From Enterococcus silesiacus (GTDB lineage: Bacteria > Bacillota > Bacilli > Lactobacillales > Enterococcaceae), in the NCBI GenBank assembly GCA_001465115.1, contig CP013614.1, positions 1,612,001-1,676,000 on the forward strand: DNA of 64,000 nucleotides. The letters run 5' to 3'. The number at the start of each line of letters is the position of its first letter. Position 1 is the first letter of the stretch. The notes under the pieces were generated by a model. The model had not been told where the DNA came from. It saw only the letters and a list, made by a program, of their open reading frames with translations, and searched no databases. Below, piece by piece: positions 42,180 through 51,605 of this stretch. Both the position numbers and the translations under genes were made by a program.

Positions 42180-43541
42180 CTAAACAAAATATTGCATAAA
42201 GAGACTCGCAATATTAAAATAGATCAAAACACTTGTTAAATCACTTAGAGTTGTGATAAAAGGACCGCTGGCAACCGCAGGATCAAAGCCTAATTTATCC
42301 ATCAGCATGGGAATCAAGCTTCCAGCCAGATTGGCAACTGTAATCGCGCAAAGCATCGCCATTCCGATCACAAACCCTAATGGAAAATTGTGCTGCCAGA
42401 TTCCAACGACGACAAAAATAGCCACACCAGTCACAGCACCCGTTACAAGTCCTGTTAACACCTCACTAATGATCAAACGACTAAAGTTATTGTCTTTTTC
42501 ATCAGATACTGCTAATCTTCTAACGGCAACCGCTAATGATTGGGTACCAGCGTTTCCAGCAGTTCCTGTGATCAAAGAAATGAATACAGCCAAAATACTT
42601 GCTTCACTTACTAACTCTTCATAATGGCTGATTAATGTTGCTGTAGACATTCCTAAAAATAACAAGGTGATTAACCAAGGGAGCCGTTTAGAGGCAGCCT
42701 TAATTGGATTTTCGCTGACTTCTTCAACGTTGACCCCAGCAAGTCCAGAGTAATCACTAGCTGCCTCATCATCAATAACATCAATGATATCATCAACTGT
42801 AACAATCCCTAAAAGATGATCATCATAATCTGTAACAGGTAGTGCTAGGAAATCATAATCTCGAATCGTTTGAGCAACATCTTCCTGATCATCCCCAACA
42901 TGGACCGAGATTACCCGTTCACTCAGGACGTCAGAGATCATTGTATCATCATCGTTTACAATCAGGTCACGCAAAGAAATAACTCCGACTAAATGATCTT
43001 CTTGATCCACCACATAGACATAATAAATTGTTTCAGCGACATCTGCTTGATTTTTCAACACATACATGGCAGAGCGAACGGTTTGATTAGCAACGATAGA
43101 AACAAATTCTGTCGTCATGATTGATCCTGCTGTATCATCTTCATAATGCAGCAGTTCCTTGATTTCACCAGCGTCTTCTGTACTCATCAAACTAAGATAT
43201 TTTGCTTTTTGACTTTTATCAAGCATGTTCAACAAGTCAACTGCATTATCGGTGTACATTTCTGACAGCATTTCAGCCGCATAGCTTGGACGCATCTCGG
43301 CTATATAGTCTTTCATATTCTCATTATCTTCTTCGATAACATCAAACATATCTGCTAATTCTTTAGGCGACAAATAGCTGTAAATTTGTTTTCTATCTGC
43401 TTCATCGATCGACTGATAAAATTGCCCCTGTTCATAAATGTGAAGTGCTAGAAATAGCTCCCGAAATTCAGCCATTTGCTGCTCTTTCAATTTTTCCAAC
43501 AGTAAGGAGAAATGTTCTTCCATTTCTTGTCCTTCATTCAT
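42180..43541 (-). CDS. mgtE: Magnesium transporter MgtE
   Basis: 453 residues from the ATG at 43541; AAAGGAGAG before it favours this start over a TTG at 43559. The N-domain (helical repeats, about 1-130), two CBS domains (about 130-255: MTTEFVSIVANQTVRSAMYVL, SERVISVHVGDDQEDVAQTIRDYDFLALPV) and five membrane helices with GNAGTQSLAVAVRRLA and the pore stretch AMLCAITVANLAGSLIPM follow the known order. It is a Mg2+-gated channel in the cytoplasmic membrane. Last gene of the relQ-nadK-rluD-mgtE operon; no M-box leader is present. Confidence 0.94.
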   Translation of the reverse strand: MNEGQEMEEHFSLLLEKLKEQQMAEFRELFLALHIYEQGQFYQSIDEADRKQIYSYLSPKELADMFDVIEEDNENMKDYIAEMRPSYAAEMLSEMYTDNAVDLLNMLDKSQKAKYLSLMSTEDAGEIKELLHYEDDTAGSIMTTEFVSIVANQTVRSAMYVLKNQADVAETIYYVYVVDQEDHLVGVISLRDLIVNDDDTMISDVLSERVISVHVGDDQEDVAQTIRDYDFLALPVTDYDDHLLGIVTVDDIIDVIDDEAASDYSGLAGVNVEEVSENPIKAASKRLPWLITLLFLGMSTATLISHYEELVSEASILAVFISLITGTAGNAGTQSLAVAVRRLAVSDEKDNNFSRLIISEVLTGLVTGAVTGVAIFVVVGIWQHNFPLGFVIGMAMLCAITVANLAGSLIPMLMDKLGFDPAVASGPFITTLSDLTSVLIYFNIASLFMQYFV

Positions 43542-43560
43542 CCAGATCTCTCCTTTCAAT

Positions 43561-44454
43561 TTAAAGTTGATCTACGATTTTTTTCATATCTGCGGCTAAA
43601 GGTGAAGTTAGTTCTAATCGTTGTTTCGTAAATGGATGCATGAAACTCAATTGACAGCAGTGTAGCGCTTGACGGCTAATCCCGCTATCCATTTTACCAC
43701 CATACATCTCATCTCCCAGTAAAGGACAGCCCAGAGCCTCAAAATGCACTCTGATCTGATGGGTCCGTCCTGTATGGAGTTGAATGTTTACTAATGCTTT
43801 GTCCTGGTTACGTTTTGTTAGCCAATATTCTGTTTTTGCCTGCTGGCCCGTTTCAACTATTGTCCGCTTTAGTATAGAGGACATATCTCGGCCAATTGGC
43901 AGCTCGATTTTACCATGTTTATTTAACGTCAGCACATCACCTGCGACTAACGCCTGGTAAATCTTGATTACTTCTTTTTTGCGCAATTCCTGATCCAACA
44001 TTGCGTGAGCAAAACCATGTTTGGCAAATAACATCAAGCCTGTCGTATCTCGATCCAAACGGGTCACCACATGGATGACTTGATTTTGATAATTTTGCGT
44101 TTTAAAATAGGCCTTCACCCGATTAGCCATTGTCCCATTAGGATGATATTGAGCTGGAATCGATGCTATTCCTGCGGGTTTATTGACCACTAAATAATGC
44201 TCATCTTCAAAAACGATCTCAAGCGATACATCGTCAACAAGTAAGGTTTCGTGTTCTTTTTCATCAGGAATCGTGATTTTGACTTGATCGCCAAAAGATA
44301 GTTTATATAAGACATTCTCAACCGACTGATTAACCTCGATTTTGCCCCCTTGAAATTTAATTTTCGCCAAAAGACCTTTGGAGATTCCCTGCTCTTTTAA
44401 AAAAGCTTTTACTTGTTGTGTCTCTTCTTTTTCAACTGTCCAATTAAATTCCAT
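43561..44454 (-). CDS. RluA/RluD-family rRNA or tRNA pseudouridine synthase (YjbO-like)
   Basis: About 297 residues from the ATG at 44454 (GAGGA ten bases before); an ATG at 44484 would overlap nadK by 23 bases and is less likely. An S4-like N-terminus (FLKEQGISKGLLAKIKFQGGKIEVN) is followed by the catalytic motif HVVTRLDRDTTGLMLFAKH with the Asp of HRLD-type enzymes, and LHTGRTHQIRVHFEALGCPLLGD. It isomerises uridine in RNA; the exact site is not readable. Follows nadK as in Bacillus (yjbN-yjbO). Confidence 0.9.
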   Translation of the reverse strand: MEFNWTVEKEETQQVKAFLKEQGISKGLLAKIKFQGGKIEVNQSVENVLYKLSFGDQVKITIPDEKEHETLLVDDVSLEIVFEDEHYLVVNKPAGIASIPAQYHPNGTMANRVKAYFKTQNYQNQVIHVVTRLDRDTTGLMLFAKHGFAHAMLDQELRKKEVIKIYQALVAGDVLTLNKHGKIELPIGRDMSSILKRTIVETGQQAKTEYWLTKRNQDKALVNIQLHTGRTHQIRVHFEALGCPLLGDEMYGGKMDSGISRQALHCCQLSFMHPFTKQRLELTSPLAADMKKIVDQL

Positions 44455-44461
44455 TAATCTA

Positions 44462-45259
44462 TTAATCCTCACTAATAAAGGCATCTTTTACTCGATGCCA
44501 AAAATGCATATGTCGGTATGAAGAAAAATGAATGCGTTCATCCGCAATTCGATAATAAATTGACTTGATGTCGTCTTGGTAAATATCCAACTGATCAACT
44601 GTGATCAAATAATCATTACTTTCCTGCAGCTTAATTTCGACCCATTCGGTGTGAGCAATTACAATGGGCGAACCTAACGTTCTAAACACACGATTATTTA
44701 ATGAAGCAATCTCGGCAAGCTGAAACGCATTGATACTAGGATGCAACACCGCTCCACCAATACTCTTATTATACGCTGTAGAACCAGTCGGTGTCGAAAC
44801 AGACAAACCGTCTCCGCGAAAACGTTCAAATAACTCATCTTTAATCAGAACATCTGCCACCATTGTACGATTGGCACGTTTAATAGTCGATTCATTCAAT
44901 GCCAAGAAATGCTTATCTGGTTTAGTACCGTGAAAACTGATTTTTACATCCAATAACGGATAACTAACGCTTTTTTCTTGATGGACGAGCAGACTTTGAA
45001 CAAGTTCATCCAACTCATAGTCTCGCCAATCTGTATAAAAGCCTAGATGCCCTGTATGGACGCCAAGAAAGCTTACTTCATCCAAGCGATGACTAAACCG
45101 ATGAAATGCTGATAGTAATGTGCCATCGCCCCCTACAGAAATTACAAGGTCTGGCTGATGATCATCGATCTCAATCTTATTTTTTTTCAAAAGCAGGAGT
45201 AAATGGCGGGTAACTTCAGTTGATTTGTGCTCATGATTATGAACGATTGCTACTTTCAT
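44462..45259 (-). CDS. nadK: NAD kinase
   Basis: 265 residues. VISVGGDGTLLSAFHRF is the GGDG nucleotide motif, VHTGHLGFYTDW and LSVSTPTGSTAYNKSIGGAVLHP the second and third conserved blocks. It makes NADP from NAD and ATP in the cytoplasm. Ten bases downstream of relQ, as in Bacillus yjbM-yjbN. Confidence 0.95.
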   Translation of the reverse strand: MKVAIVHNHEHKSTEVTRHLLLLLKKNKIEIDDHQPDLVISVGGDGTLLSAFHRFSHRLDEVSFLGVHTGHLGFYTDWRDYELDELVQSLLVHQEKSVSYPLLDVKISFHGTKPDKHFLALNESTIKRANRTMVADVLIKDELFERFRGDGLSVSTPTGSTAYNKSIGGAVLHPSINAFQLAEIASLNNRVFRTLGSPIVIAHTEWVEIKLQESNDYLITVDQLDIYQDDIKSIYYRIADERIHFSSYRHMHFWHRVKDAFISED

Positions 45260-45269
45260 TTCACCCCTC

Positions 45270-45950
45270 CTATTCTTTCTTTAGCTCATCTTTTTTATCA
45301 TTGATTCTTTTATAGTAATTATCTTTTGACTTGCCTCGACCATGTGAGAATAGATGCTGTGCTTCCTGGATTTCTTCACGGATCGTGGACATTTCTTCAT
45401 CTAACTGATAAGCAGCTTCCGCTGCTCGTTGAAGTCGCTCTTTCATTTCTTCTGGAAAAGCTCCTTGGTATTTATAATTTAACGAGTGTTCGATTGTCGC
45501 CCAAAAATTCATTGCTAATGTACGAATTTGAATTTCTGCTAAAATCTTCTTCTCGCCAGTAATCAATTGAACTGGGTACTCGATCACTAAATGATATGAG
45601 CGATACCCGCTTTCTTTTTTATTGGTAATGTAATCACGTTCTTGTATAATCTGCAGATCTTTTCTATTGCGGATGATATCTACGACCTGACGAATGTCTT
45701 CAACAAACTGACACATGATTCTAAGACCAGCGATATCCTGCATTTCTTCTTCCAAACGATCGACAGGAATATTTCGCAATGCGGCTTTCGTTAAAATGCT
45801 ATCTACAGGTTTTACGCGACCTGTTACAAACTCAATAGGTGTATGCTTATTTTGTTCTCGAAACTGCTTGCGGATGCCGCGCAGCTTAACTTTCATTTCT
45901 CCAACAGCCTGTTCATACGGTGCCAGAAAAAGCTCCCACTCTTTCTCCAT
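45270..45950 (-). CDS. relQ: Small alarmone synthetase RelQ
   Basis: 226 residues with only a RelA/SpoT synthetase domain: FVTGRVKPVDSILTKAALRNIPVDRLEEEMQDIAGLRIMCQFV, ESGYRSYHLVIEYPV and AEIQIRTLAMNFWATIEHSLNYKY. There is no hydrolase, TGS or ACT domain. It makes (p)ppGpp from GTP or GDP plus ATP and works as a tetramer in known cases. First gene of the operon with nadK, the pseudouridine synthase and mgtE. A TATGGTAAAAT extended -10 lies 39 bases upstream. Confidence 0.94.
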   Translation of the reverse strand: MEKEWELFLAPYEQAVGEMKVKLRGIRKQFREQNKHTPIEFVTGRVKPVDSILTKAALRNIPVDRLEEEMQDIAGLRIMCQFVEDIRQVVDIIRNRKDLQIIQERDYITNKKESGYRSYHLVIEYPVQLITGEKKILAEIQIRTLAMNFWATIEHSLNYKYQGAFPEEMKERLQRAAEAAYQLDEEMSTIREEIQEAQHLFSHGRGKSKDNYYKRINDKKDELKKE

Positions 45951-45988
45951 CCTAATCCCTCAATTTCCTTGAATTTGATTTACAGCTT

Positions 45989-45998
45989 ATTTTACCAT
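45989..45998 (-). promoter_or_regulatory. Extended -10 promoter of the relQ operon
   Basis: Minus-strand TATGGTAAAAT (TG-N-TAAAAT), the same string as before the autolysin leader at 1101-1109. Confidence 0.5.
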
Positions 45999-46145
45999 AG
46001 AGCTGGGAAAAATAGGGTAATTTGAGAAATTGTATAAATTTTTTCAACAATAGCGAACTTTTTAACTTCTAGTTCACTTTTCTTGACGTAAATGGGTAAA
46101 GTATGCAAAAATTGAATTAAAATAAAATAAGGTGGGTAATAATCA

Positions 46146-46730
46146 GTGAGTGAAAATTTAGAAATAGAATTTAAAACATTATTATCTATTGAGGATTTTT
46201 CGCGCACAGCTGCTTATTTCCATCTAAAAGAAAATGATTTTTTTACACAAGTTAATTATTATTTCGATTCTGCTGATTTTCAATTAAAAAAACAGCACAT
46301 CGGCCTAAGAGTTCGTATACTATCAAACAATGCTGAAATCACGTTAAAAGTCCCTGAAAAAGTCGGTTTACTGGAAATCAACGATGCTCTTTCTGTTACA
46401 GAAGCCCAGCACATCGTTGACTCGGCTGCACTTCCAGAGTATGGAAATGTTTACAGTAGGTTGACTGATTTAGGCATCAGTACTCGTGATTTACGTTTAA
46501 TCGGCAGCTTAACAACTAAACGAGCAGAAATAAAACTTCCCCAAGGTTTACTCGCGCTAGATGAAAGTTGGTACAACCAGCAACATGATTTTGAGTTGGA
46601 GCTAGAAGTGAAAGACGCACAAAATGGCAAAAAAGATTTTCTAGCTTTGTTGGAAACTTTGACTATCAAAGAATCCCCGTCACCAAACAAAATCCAGCGA
46701 ATGATGCTAAGCTCACAAGAGAAAGATTAA
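46146..46730 (+). CDS. CYTH-domain protein (YjbK-like, triphosphate tunnel fold)
   Basis: 194 residues from a GTG preceded by AAGGTGG. The N-terminal LEIEFKTLL is the ExExK signature of CYTH proteins; further acidic and basic strands (QVNYYFDSADFQL, GLRVRI, LELEVKDAQNG) line the tunnel. Bacillus YjbK homologues are metal-dependent triphosphatases of unclear cellular role. Conserved neighbour of relQ, divergent from it here. Confidence 0.88.
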   Translation: MSENLEIEFKTLLSIEDFSRTAAYFHLKENDFFTQVNYYFDSADFQLKKQHIGLRVRILSNNAEITLKVPEKVGLLEINDALSVTEAQHIVDSAALPEYGNVYSRLTDLGISTRDLRLIGSLTTKRAEIKLPQGLLALDESWYNQQHDFELELEVKDAQNGKKDFLALLETLTIKESPSPNKIQRMMLSSQEKD

Positions 46731-46847
46731 GAAGTTATAATCGTAAAAACATATCATTTCATTTTTCCCGGATTTTCTGATAAATTAGGGACACTTAGTT
46801 GAGAAATGATGTCTAGTCGCAAAAGGGTCAAATTGGAGGAAGTATGA

Positions 46848-47498
46848 ATGATTGAAATTTATCTGTTCGTTAATCCTTTGGGGGGCATTTGTCTCAACGT
46901 AGAAAAGGATATTTTAAAATTGGTTGAAACTGAGAATAAAAAAATTCAATTTCGTTTCATTCCGCTAGTTAATATGCGGACCATAAATCATCTTATAAAG
47001 TTGTTTGATATTCCATCAAATGATATTGAACAACGTAATCAATTGTTTGAAAATATTTATTCAGCTGCATTGGATTATAAAGCAGCACAGCTACAAGGAA
47101 AGAAAAAAGGACGTCACCTATTGCTTGGTTTACAACAAGCTGTAGCGATGGAAAAAGTTCCCTACTCTTTAGAATTGGCTGAAAAATTAGTAGTTGAAGC
47201 TGGCGGCGATTTAGATATGTTCAAAGCCGATAGACAATCTGATTTTGTCAAAGAATCTTTTCAAACAGATCAACAAATTGCTCGTGAAATGGGGATTGCA
47301 AAACACCCATCGGCAGTAGTTTATAACTATACATGTGATCGTGATTTTGGTGTACTTGTGGAAGATTGCGAGTCAATGGACGAAATCAAAAGACTTTGTG
47401 AATCATCTGAGGATAACTTACAGTATTTTCACGAAAAATTTGAACTAGATCATTACAATGAATCTCGTGTACCACACGGACATTTACATTTGCTTTGA
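46848..47498 (+). CDS. spxH: ClpXP adaptor for Spx (SpxH/YjbH), DsbA-like
   Basis: 216 residues. IEIYLFVNPLGGICLNVEKDILKLVETENKKIQFRF (core NPLGGIC) is the YjbH thioredoxin-like start, followed by a helical insertion. Bacillus YjbH has a CPEC pair here; this protein keeps only one Cys of that pair and lacks the His/Cys-rich N-terminus. It would deliver SpxA for degradation by ClpXP. The target gene spxA is 4.1 kb away in the same conserved cluster. AATTGGAGGAAG precedes the ATG. Confidence 0.88.
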   Translation: MIEIYLFVNPLGGICLNVEKDILKLVETENKKIQFRFIPLVNMRTINHLIKLFDIPSNDIEQRNQLFENIYSAALDYKAAQLQGKKKGRHLLLGLQQAVAMEKVPYSLELAEKLVVEAGGDLDMFKADRQSDFVKESFQTDQQIAREMGIAKHPSAVVYNYTCDRDFGVLVEDCESMDEIKRLCESSEDNLQYFHEKFELDHYNESRVPHGHLHLL

Positions 47499-47511
47499 TT
47501 ACACAGTAGCA

Positions 47512-47556
47512 CAAAAAATACACCCTCTTTTACTAAGAAGGTGTATTTTTTTATAC
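47512..47556. terminator. Bidirectional terminator between spxH and pepF
   Basis: AAAATACACCCTCTT pairs with AAGAAGGTGTATTTT around a short loop, with one mismatch and T-runs both ways. Confidence 0.9.
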
Positions 47557-47565
47557 CACGTTTTC

Positions 47566-49380
47566 TTATGCTAAAGATTCCACGAGCTGTTCTAGTTCGT
47601 TCAATCTTAATTCAAATATATGCATAGCATCTTCAATATATTCCGGTTTTGTCATATCGACACCAGCTTTTTTCATCACTTCGATTGGGTAATCACTACT
47701 GCCTGATTTCAAATAAGTCAAATAGTTATCTAAAGCAAGTGGTTCTTTTGCTAATATTTTATTTGCCAAAGCTGATGCAGCAGAGAAACCTGTAGCATAC
47801 TGGTACACATAATAATTGTAATAAAAATGAGGAATTCTTGACCATTCTAATGCAATTTCTGGGTCTTTTGTTACCTCAGGACCATAATACTTCTGATTCA
47901 ATTCACCATAATAATCACTTAAATACTCACTTGTTAAAGGAGTTCCTAAGGCATCTTCAGTATGAATAAAATGTTCAAATTCAGCAAATTGTGTCTGACG
48001 GAAAATCGTTCCTTTAAATCCATCCAAATAATGATTTAAGACATACGCCCGAGTCCGAGGATCTGTCTCAGTTTCAAGTAAGTACTCCGTTAAAAGATTT
48101 TCATTCGTTGTTGACGCAATCTCAGCTAAGAAAATCGAATAATCTCCATACACATACGGCTGATTATTACGAGTAAAATAACTATGAACACTATGACCCA
48201 TCTCATGCACCAATGTGTATAATTGATCTAAGCTATCATGCCAGTTCATCAGGATATAAGGTGCCGTATCATAAGCACCAGACGAATAGGCTCCGCTGCG
48301 TTTTCCTTGATTTTCTATAACATCGATCCAACGATCATTAAAGGCATCTTTTACTATATTTAAGTATTCATCTCCCATTGGGTTTAATGCCGTAATAGCT
48401 TTTTCTTTTGCATCCTCATAAGTATATTTGATTGCTGCTTCTCCTAAAACTGGCGTATACATATCATACATATGAAGTTCATCTAGTTTTAATAGACGCT
48501 TGCGTAATGATACATAACGATGAAGCAATGGTAGATTTTTATTTACGACATCTACCAATGTATCATAAACACTTTCTGGAATATGATTACTACTCAAAGC
48601 AGCCGCTCTTGCAGAAGGATACTTCCGAATTTTTGCTTTGTAATTATGCGTTTTAACGTGCGAACTTAATGTTTGAGCAAAAGTATTTTTGAATTGCTCA
48701 TAAACCGTGTAAAAGCCTTTAAATGCCTCTTCACGAACTCTTCTATCTGTGTTTTCCATCAACTGTCCGTAAACACCATGAGTCAATTGGATTTTCTCTC
48801 CATTTTCATCCTCGATGACTGGAAATTTTAAATCGGCATTGTTCAAGATAGAAAAAGTATTGCTGGATGCTTCAAAAATTTCACCTGCACCAGCCAATAA
48901 TGCTTCTTGATCTGCTGATAGAATATGCGGACGTTCACTCAAGATATTTTCAATAAAATGACGATAGATCTCCAACTTAGGATTTTCGTCAAAGTAACCC
49001 CAAATGGTTTCATCACTTAAGGATAAAACTTCTGGCTCAAACCAAGCTACTGCTTCACTAGCCTGAGCATATAGAGCGCTCGCTCTTGCATAGATGGCCT
49101 GATATGTCGTATTCGCCGTATCCTGATCATTTTTTAAATGAGCATAAACATAGATTACTTCAATTTTGCGATAAATACTCAATAAGTTCTCGACGCTATC
49201 TAAAAAAGCAGTGCTGCCTTTTCCCAGAGTACCTTTAAAATGAGCACTTTCTTTTAGTTCATCTGATAATGCTTGAAAAGCCTCATCAAAAGCTTGATCA
49301 TCTTTAAAAATTTTTGTTAAGTCCCAAGTCTTGTCAATCGGCAAACTTGAACGTTCTGGTAATTGTTTCGCTTCAGTCAT
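47566..49380 (-). CDS. pepF: Oligoendopeptidase F
   Basis: 604 residues, the usual PepF length. Thermolysin-like zinc site TLVHEMGHSVHSYF (HExxH), with the downstream Glu in FLAEIASTTNENLL and the C-terminal YYVYQYATGFSAASALANKIL typical of M3B peptidases. It hydrolyses medium-length peptides in the cytoplasm. It follows coiA in the conserved spxA-mecA-coiA-pepF order. Confidence 0.95.
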   Translation of the reverse strand: MTEAKQLPERSSLPIDKTWDLTKIFKDDQAFDEAFQALSDELKESAHFKGTLGKGSTAFLDSVENLLSIYRKIEVIYVYAHLKNDQDTANTTYQAIYARASALYAQASEAVAWFEPEVLSLSDETIWGYFDENPKLEIYRHFIENILSERPHILSADQEALLAGAGEIFEASSNTFSILNNADLKFPVIEDENGEKIQLTHGVYGQLMENTDRRVREEAFKGFYTVYEQFKNTFAQTLSSHVKTHNYKAKIRKYPSARAAALSSNHIPESVYDTLVDVVNKNLPLLHRYVSLRKRLLKLDELHMYDMYTPVLGEAAIKYTYEDAKEKAITALNPMGDEYLNIVKDAFNDRWIDVIENQGKRSGAYSSGAYDTAPYILMNWHDSLDQLYTLVHEMGHSVHSYFTRNNQPYVYGDYSIFLAEIASTTNENLLTEYLLETETDPRTRAYVLNHYLDGFKGTIFRQTQFAEFEHFIHTEDALGTPLTSEYLSDYYGELNQKYYGPEVTKDPEIALEWSRIPHFYYNYYVYQYATGFSAASALANKILAKEPLALDNYLTYLKSGSSDYPIEVMKKAGVDMTKPEYIEDAMHIFELRLNELEQLVESLA

Positions 49381-49416
49381 TCTATCTCCCTCGTTTCAAA
49401 TTATTCTTATATAGAC

Positions 49417-50607
49417 TTATCTTATCACATTTTTGAATGGAGTAGCAGTGATTAAAGATTTATTTTCAATTCTTTTTAACCAATTTTCGACATCCGCTAT
49501 ACTTCGTTCAGTCGTATTCGCTAACACTTTCCATCTTGATTGAATTCTAACTAAATGATCACAAGCAACCAAATTTATCAGTAACTGATTTAAACAGTAT
49601 TCTTTCACGACATCAACAGGAACATTAGGAAGCTCGTAAAATAGTTCAAGTGACTTTTCTAATTCTTTGCCTAAATGTAAACGTAAATCATCAAGCTCAA
49701 AAACATTCTGATCAAAAAACTGTACCCACTCCCAAATTCGAAGCTTCAATAACAGGTCTGATCCTCTACAACAAAAGATATGAAGACCTGGATAATAAAA
49801 CCAATTTGGCAAGTAAAGTAAATGAAATCGTTTGTTATATAATACAGATTGGAGCATTCTAATACGCTCATCTCTTCTATATAATTTTTTACTCAGCTCC
49901 CAATAATATTCTTGGATCAGTTCTCCAATTTTAAATTTTCTTTGAATGTAAATATGAGATTTGCTTGGGAAATTTAAAATATCCATCAAAGAATCACTAA
50001 AAAAAGGCCATGTTTTTTTAGAATAATAGATTCTCTTCTTCCAATCCTCTTCAATATGAAAATGCAAGTTCAACTCTTTATTTTGCCAGTCAGCCGACCA
50101 GAGATAAAAGCCTAGACGATCCGAATAATAGCATAGATTTTTGACCAGTTCACTCAAATTCAGATGGTTTGAAAATAATTTATTTCCACAAATCCAGATT
50201 GGAAAATAGCCATGCTTTTGATAGCTCTTAGTCCGTTCCACCAGCCTTTGAACACTCATGGGACTGCACTGAATCTCAACAGCGATATTTCCTATCAGAA
50301 GATCGGGTCTTTGATTCAACGCTGGCAAATATTTTTCTACTTCATATTGAATTGCTTGTTTTTCACACCAGGTAGCAAAAACTTCTTTCAATGCCAAATG
50401 TTCTATCGTCTCTCCTTCTGAATCAAGGGTGCAGAAGCTTTGATTATAATGAGAAAAATGTGGGAGCTTAACTTTACCATTCTTTATCCGGACTGGGTGA
50501 TTACAAGCTGGACAAAAATAAGCCTTACCTTTCATTCGCTCGATTTCTTCTCTAGTTAAGTTTAGTAGTGTTACAACTTCTTTGTCTTTTGAATATGCAT
50601 TGAACAT
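49417..50607 (-). CDS. coiA: Competence protein CoiA-like nuclease
   Basis: 396 residues. Zinc-ribbon-like KAYFCPACNHPVRIKNGKVKLPHFSHYN at residues 30-57, then a restriction-endonuclease-like core (QRPDLLIGNIAVEIQCSPMS with Asp and Glu-x-Gln) and a long helical C-terminal half. In streptococci CoiA is needed for recombination after DNA uptake; whether this organism is competent is unknown. Between mecA and pepF. Confidence 0.9.
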   Translation of the reverse strand: MFNAYSKDKEVVTLLNLTREEIERMKGKAYFCPACNHPVRIKNGKVKLPHFSHYNQSFCTLDSEGETIEHLALKEVFATWCEKQAIQYEVEKYLPALNQRPDLLIGNIAVEIQCSPMSVQRLVERTKSYQKHGYFPIWICGNKLFSNHLNLSELVKNLCYYSDRLGFYLWSADWQNKELNLHFHIEEDWKKRIYYSKKTWPFFSDSLMDILNFPSKSHIYIQRKFKIGELIQEYYWELSKKLYRRDERIRMLQSVLYNKRFHLLYLPNWFYYPGLHIFCCRGSDLLLKLRIWEWVQFFDQNVFELDDLRLHLGKELEKSLELFYELPNVPVDVVKEYCLNQLLINLVACDHLVRIQSRWKVLANTTERSIADVENWLKRIENKSLITATPFKNVIR

Positions 50608-50654
50608 CTATCTCACCTCATAATTAAGTTACGCAAGATAGAGTATGATTCATC

Positions 50655-50702
50655 AAAAAGAACTGAAATAAAGCAAAGTTCGCTTATTTCAGTTCTTTTT
50701 GT
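50655..50702. terminator. Terminator of mecA
   Basis: AAAAAGAACTGAAATAA pairs with TTATTTCAGTTCTTTTT, symmetrical and strong, directly after the mecA stop. Confidence 0.92.
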
Positions 50703-51353
50703 TTATTCAAAGTAATATCTAGTTAATTCTAAAGCGTTACGTTCCATGATGCACGTGCCATATTCATTCAATGTTTCAGGAGTAACAGCTGATAGATTCG
50801 CATACTCTAACAACTGTGCTAATTCATTTTCTACATTATTTTTTCCTAACTCATCCAATAAGAAAATAACTTGTAGATAGTATGTTCCTTTAAATGTATA
50901 TAAATTCGCTATCACAGACTGTAAGAATACTTCATTTGCCAGTTGGACCATTGTATCGAAATCATTTAGTTCAAAGACTAAATTTTTTACTGTAGTATCA
51001 GTGAAATCTTGTGTTTCCTCAGCAAAATCTTCTTCGATTTGTTTACGAATTATATTACTAACTTCTTCTGAATTTAAATCGTTGAAGCCTTCAAAATTTG
51101 ATACTTCATCGATTGATGCATTTTTACTAATAAATAGTTCTAATCCATCACTTTTCGGCAGAACCTGAAAGGTAACAGCTTCACTGCCCTGAAATTCATC
51201 TTCCACATCAACTTCTTCTAAAATACTGTAGAAAAAATTTTCTACTTCCTTGTGGTTGCCGAGTAAATCTAAAAAAGTAATTCCTCTATCAGCTAAATCC
51301 TCATTGCCAATCAACACACGTATCGTATTTTCATTGATATGTTCCATTTCCAT
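50703..51353 (-). CDS. mecA: Adaptor protein MecA
   Basis: 216 residues from the ATG at 51353 (MEMEHINENTIRVLIGNEDLADRGITFLDLLG, the family's standard start); GTGAGGTG precedes it and an in-frame GTG at 51368 is part of that ribosome site. The acidic middle linker and the C-terminal ClpC-binding domain (LVFELNDFDTMVQLANEV...YLQVIFL) are in place. It targets proteins to ClpC-ClpP. Own promoter at 51401-51428 and own terminator. Confidence 0.95.
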   Translation of the reverse strand: MEMEHINENTIRVLIGNEDLADRGITFLDLLGNHKEVENFFYSILEEVDVEDEFQGSEAVTFQVLPKSDGLELFISKNASIDEVSNFEGFNDLNSEEVSNIIRKQIEEDFAEETQDFTDTTVKNLVFELNDFDTMVQLANEVFLQSVIANLYTFKGTYYLQVIFLLDELGKNNVENELAQLLEYANLSAVTPETLNEYGTCIMERNALELTRYYFE

Positions 51354-51400
51354 GTCGCTACACCTCACTTTTGCTAATCAGGAAACTCATTCTTACGTAC

Positions 51401-51428
51401 ATTGTAGCGGAATCACGCCAAATGTAAA
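51401..51428 (-). promoter_or_regulatory. SigA promoter of mecA
   Basis: Minus strand TTTACA (51428-51423), 16 bases, TACAAT (51406-51401), about 50 bases before the ATG. Confidence 0.65.
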
Positions 51429-51559
51429 GGGAAAAGTAATAATATCCCTAAATAAACTGCTGTCTTAGTATAATCCTTAAAACTTGTTCTACACTATGTA
51501 CTTTTTTTATAAATATCTATAAAAAAGTAAAAACCTATTTACTATGTAAAGATTAATAG

Positions 51560-51597
51560 AAAAAGAAAACCTTTGCCGCAAGGACAAAGGTTCTCCT
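51560..51597 (-). terminator. Terminator of spxA
   Basis: Minus strand AGAACCTTTG pairs with CAAAGGTTTTCT around TCCTTGCGG, followed by TTTTTC, just after the spxA stop. Confidence 0.88.
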
Positions 51598-51605
51598 TAT
51601 AAATT

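Noticed and set aside
43541..43561. Mg2+-sensing M-box before mgtE
   Set aside because: mgtE starts 20 bases after the preceding gene in an operon, leaving no room for a leader.
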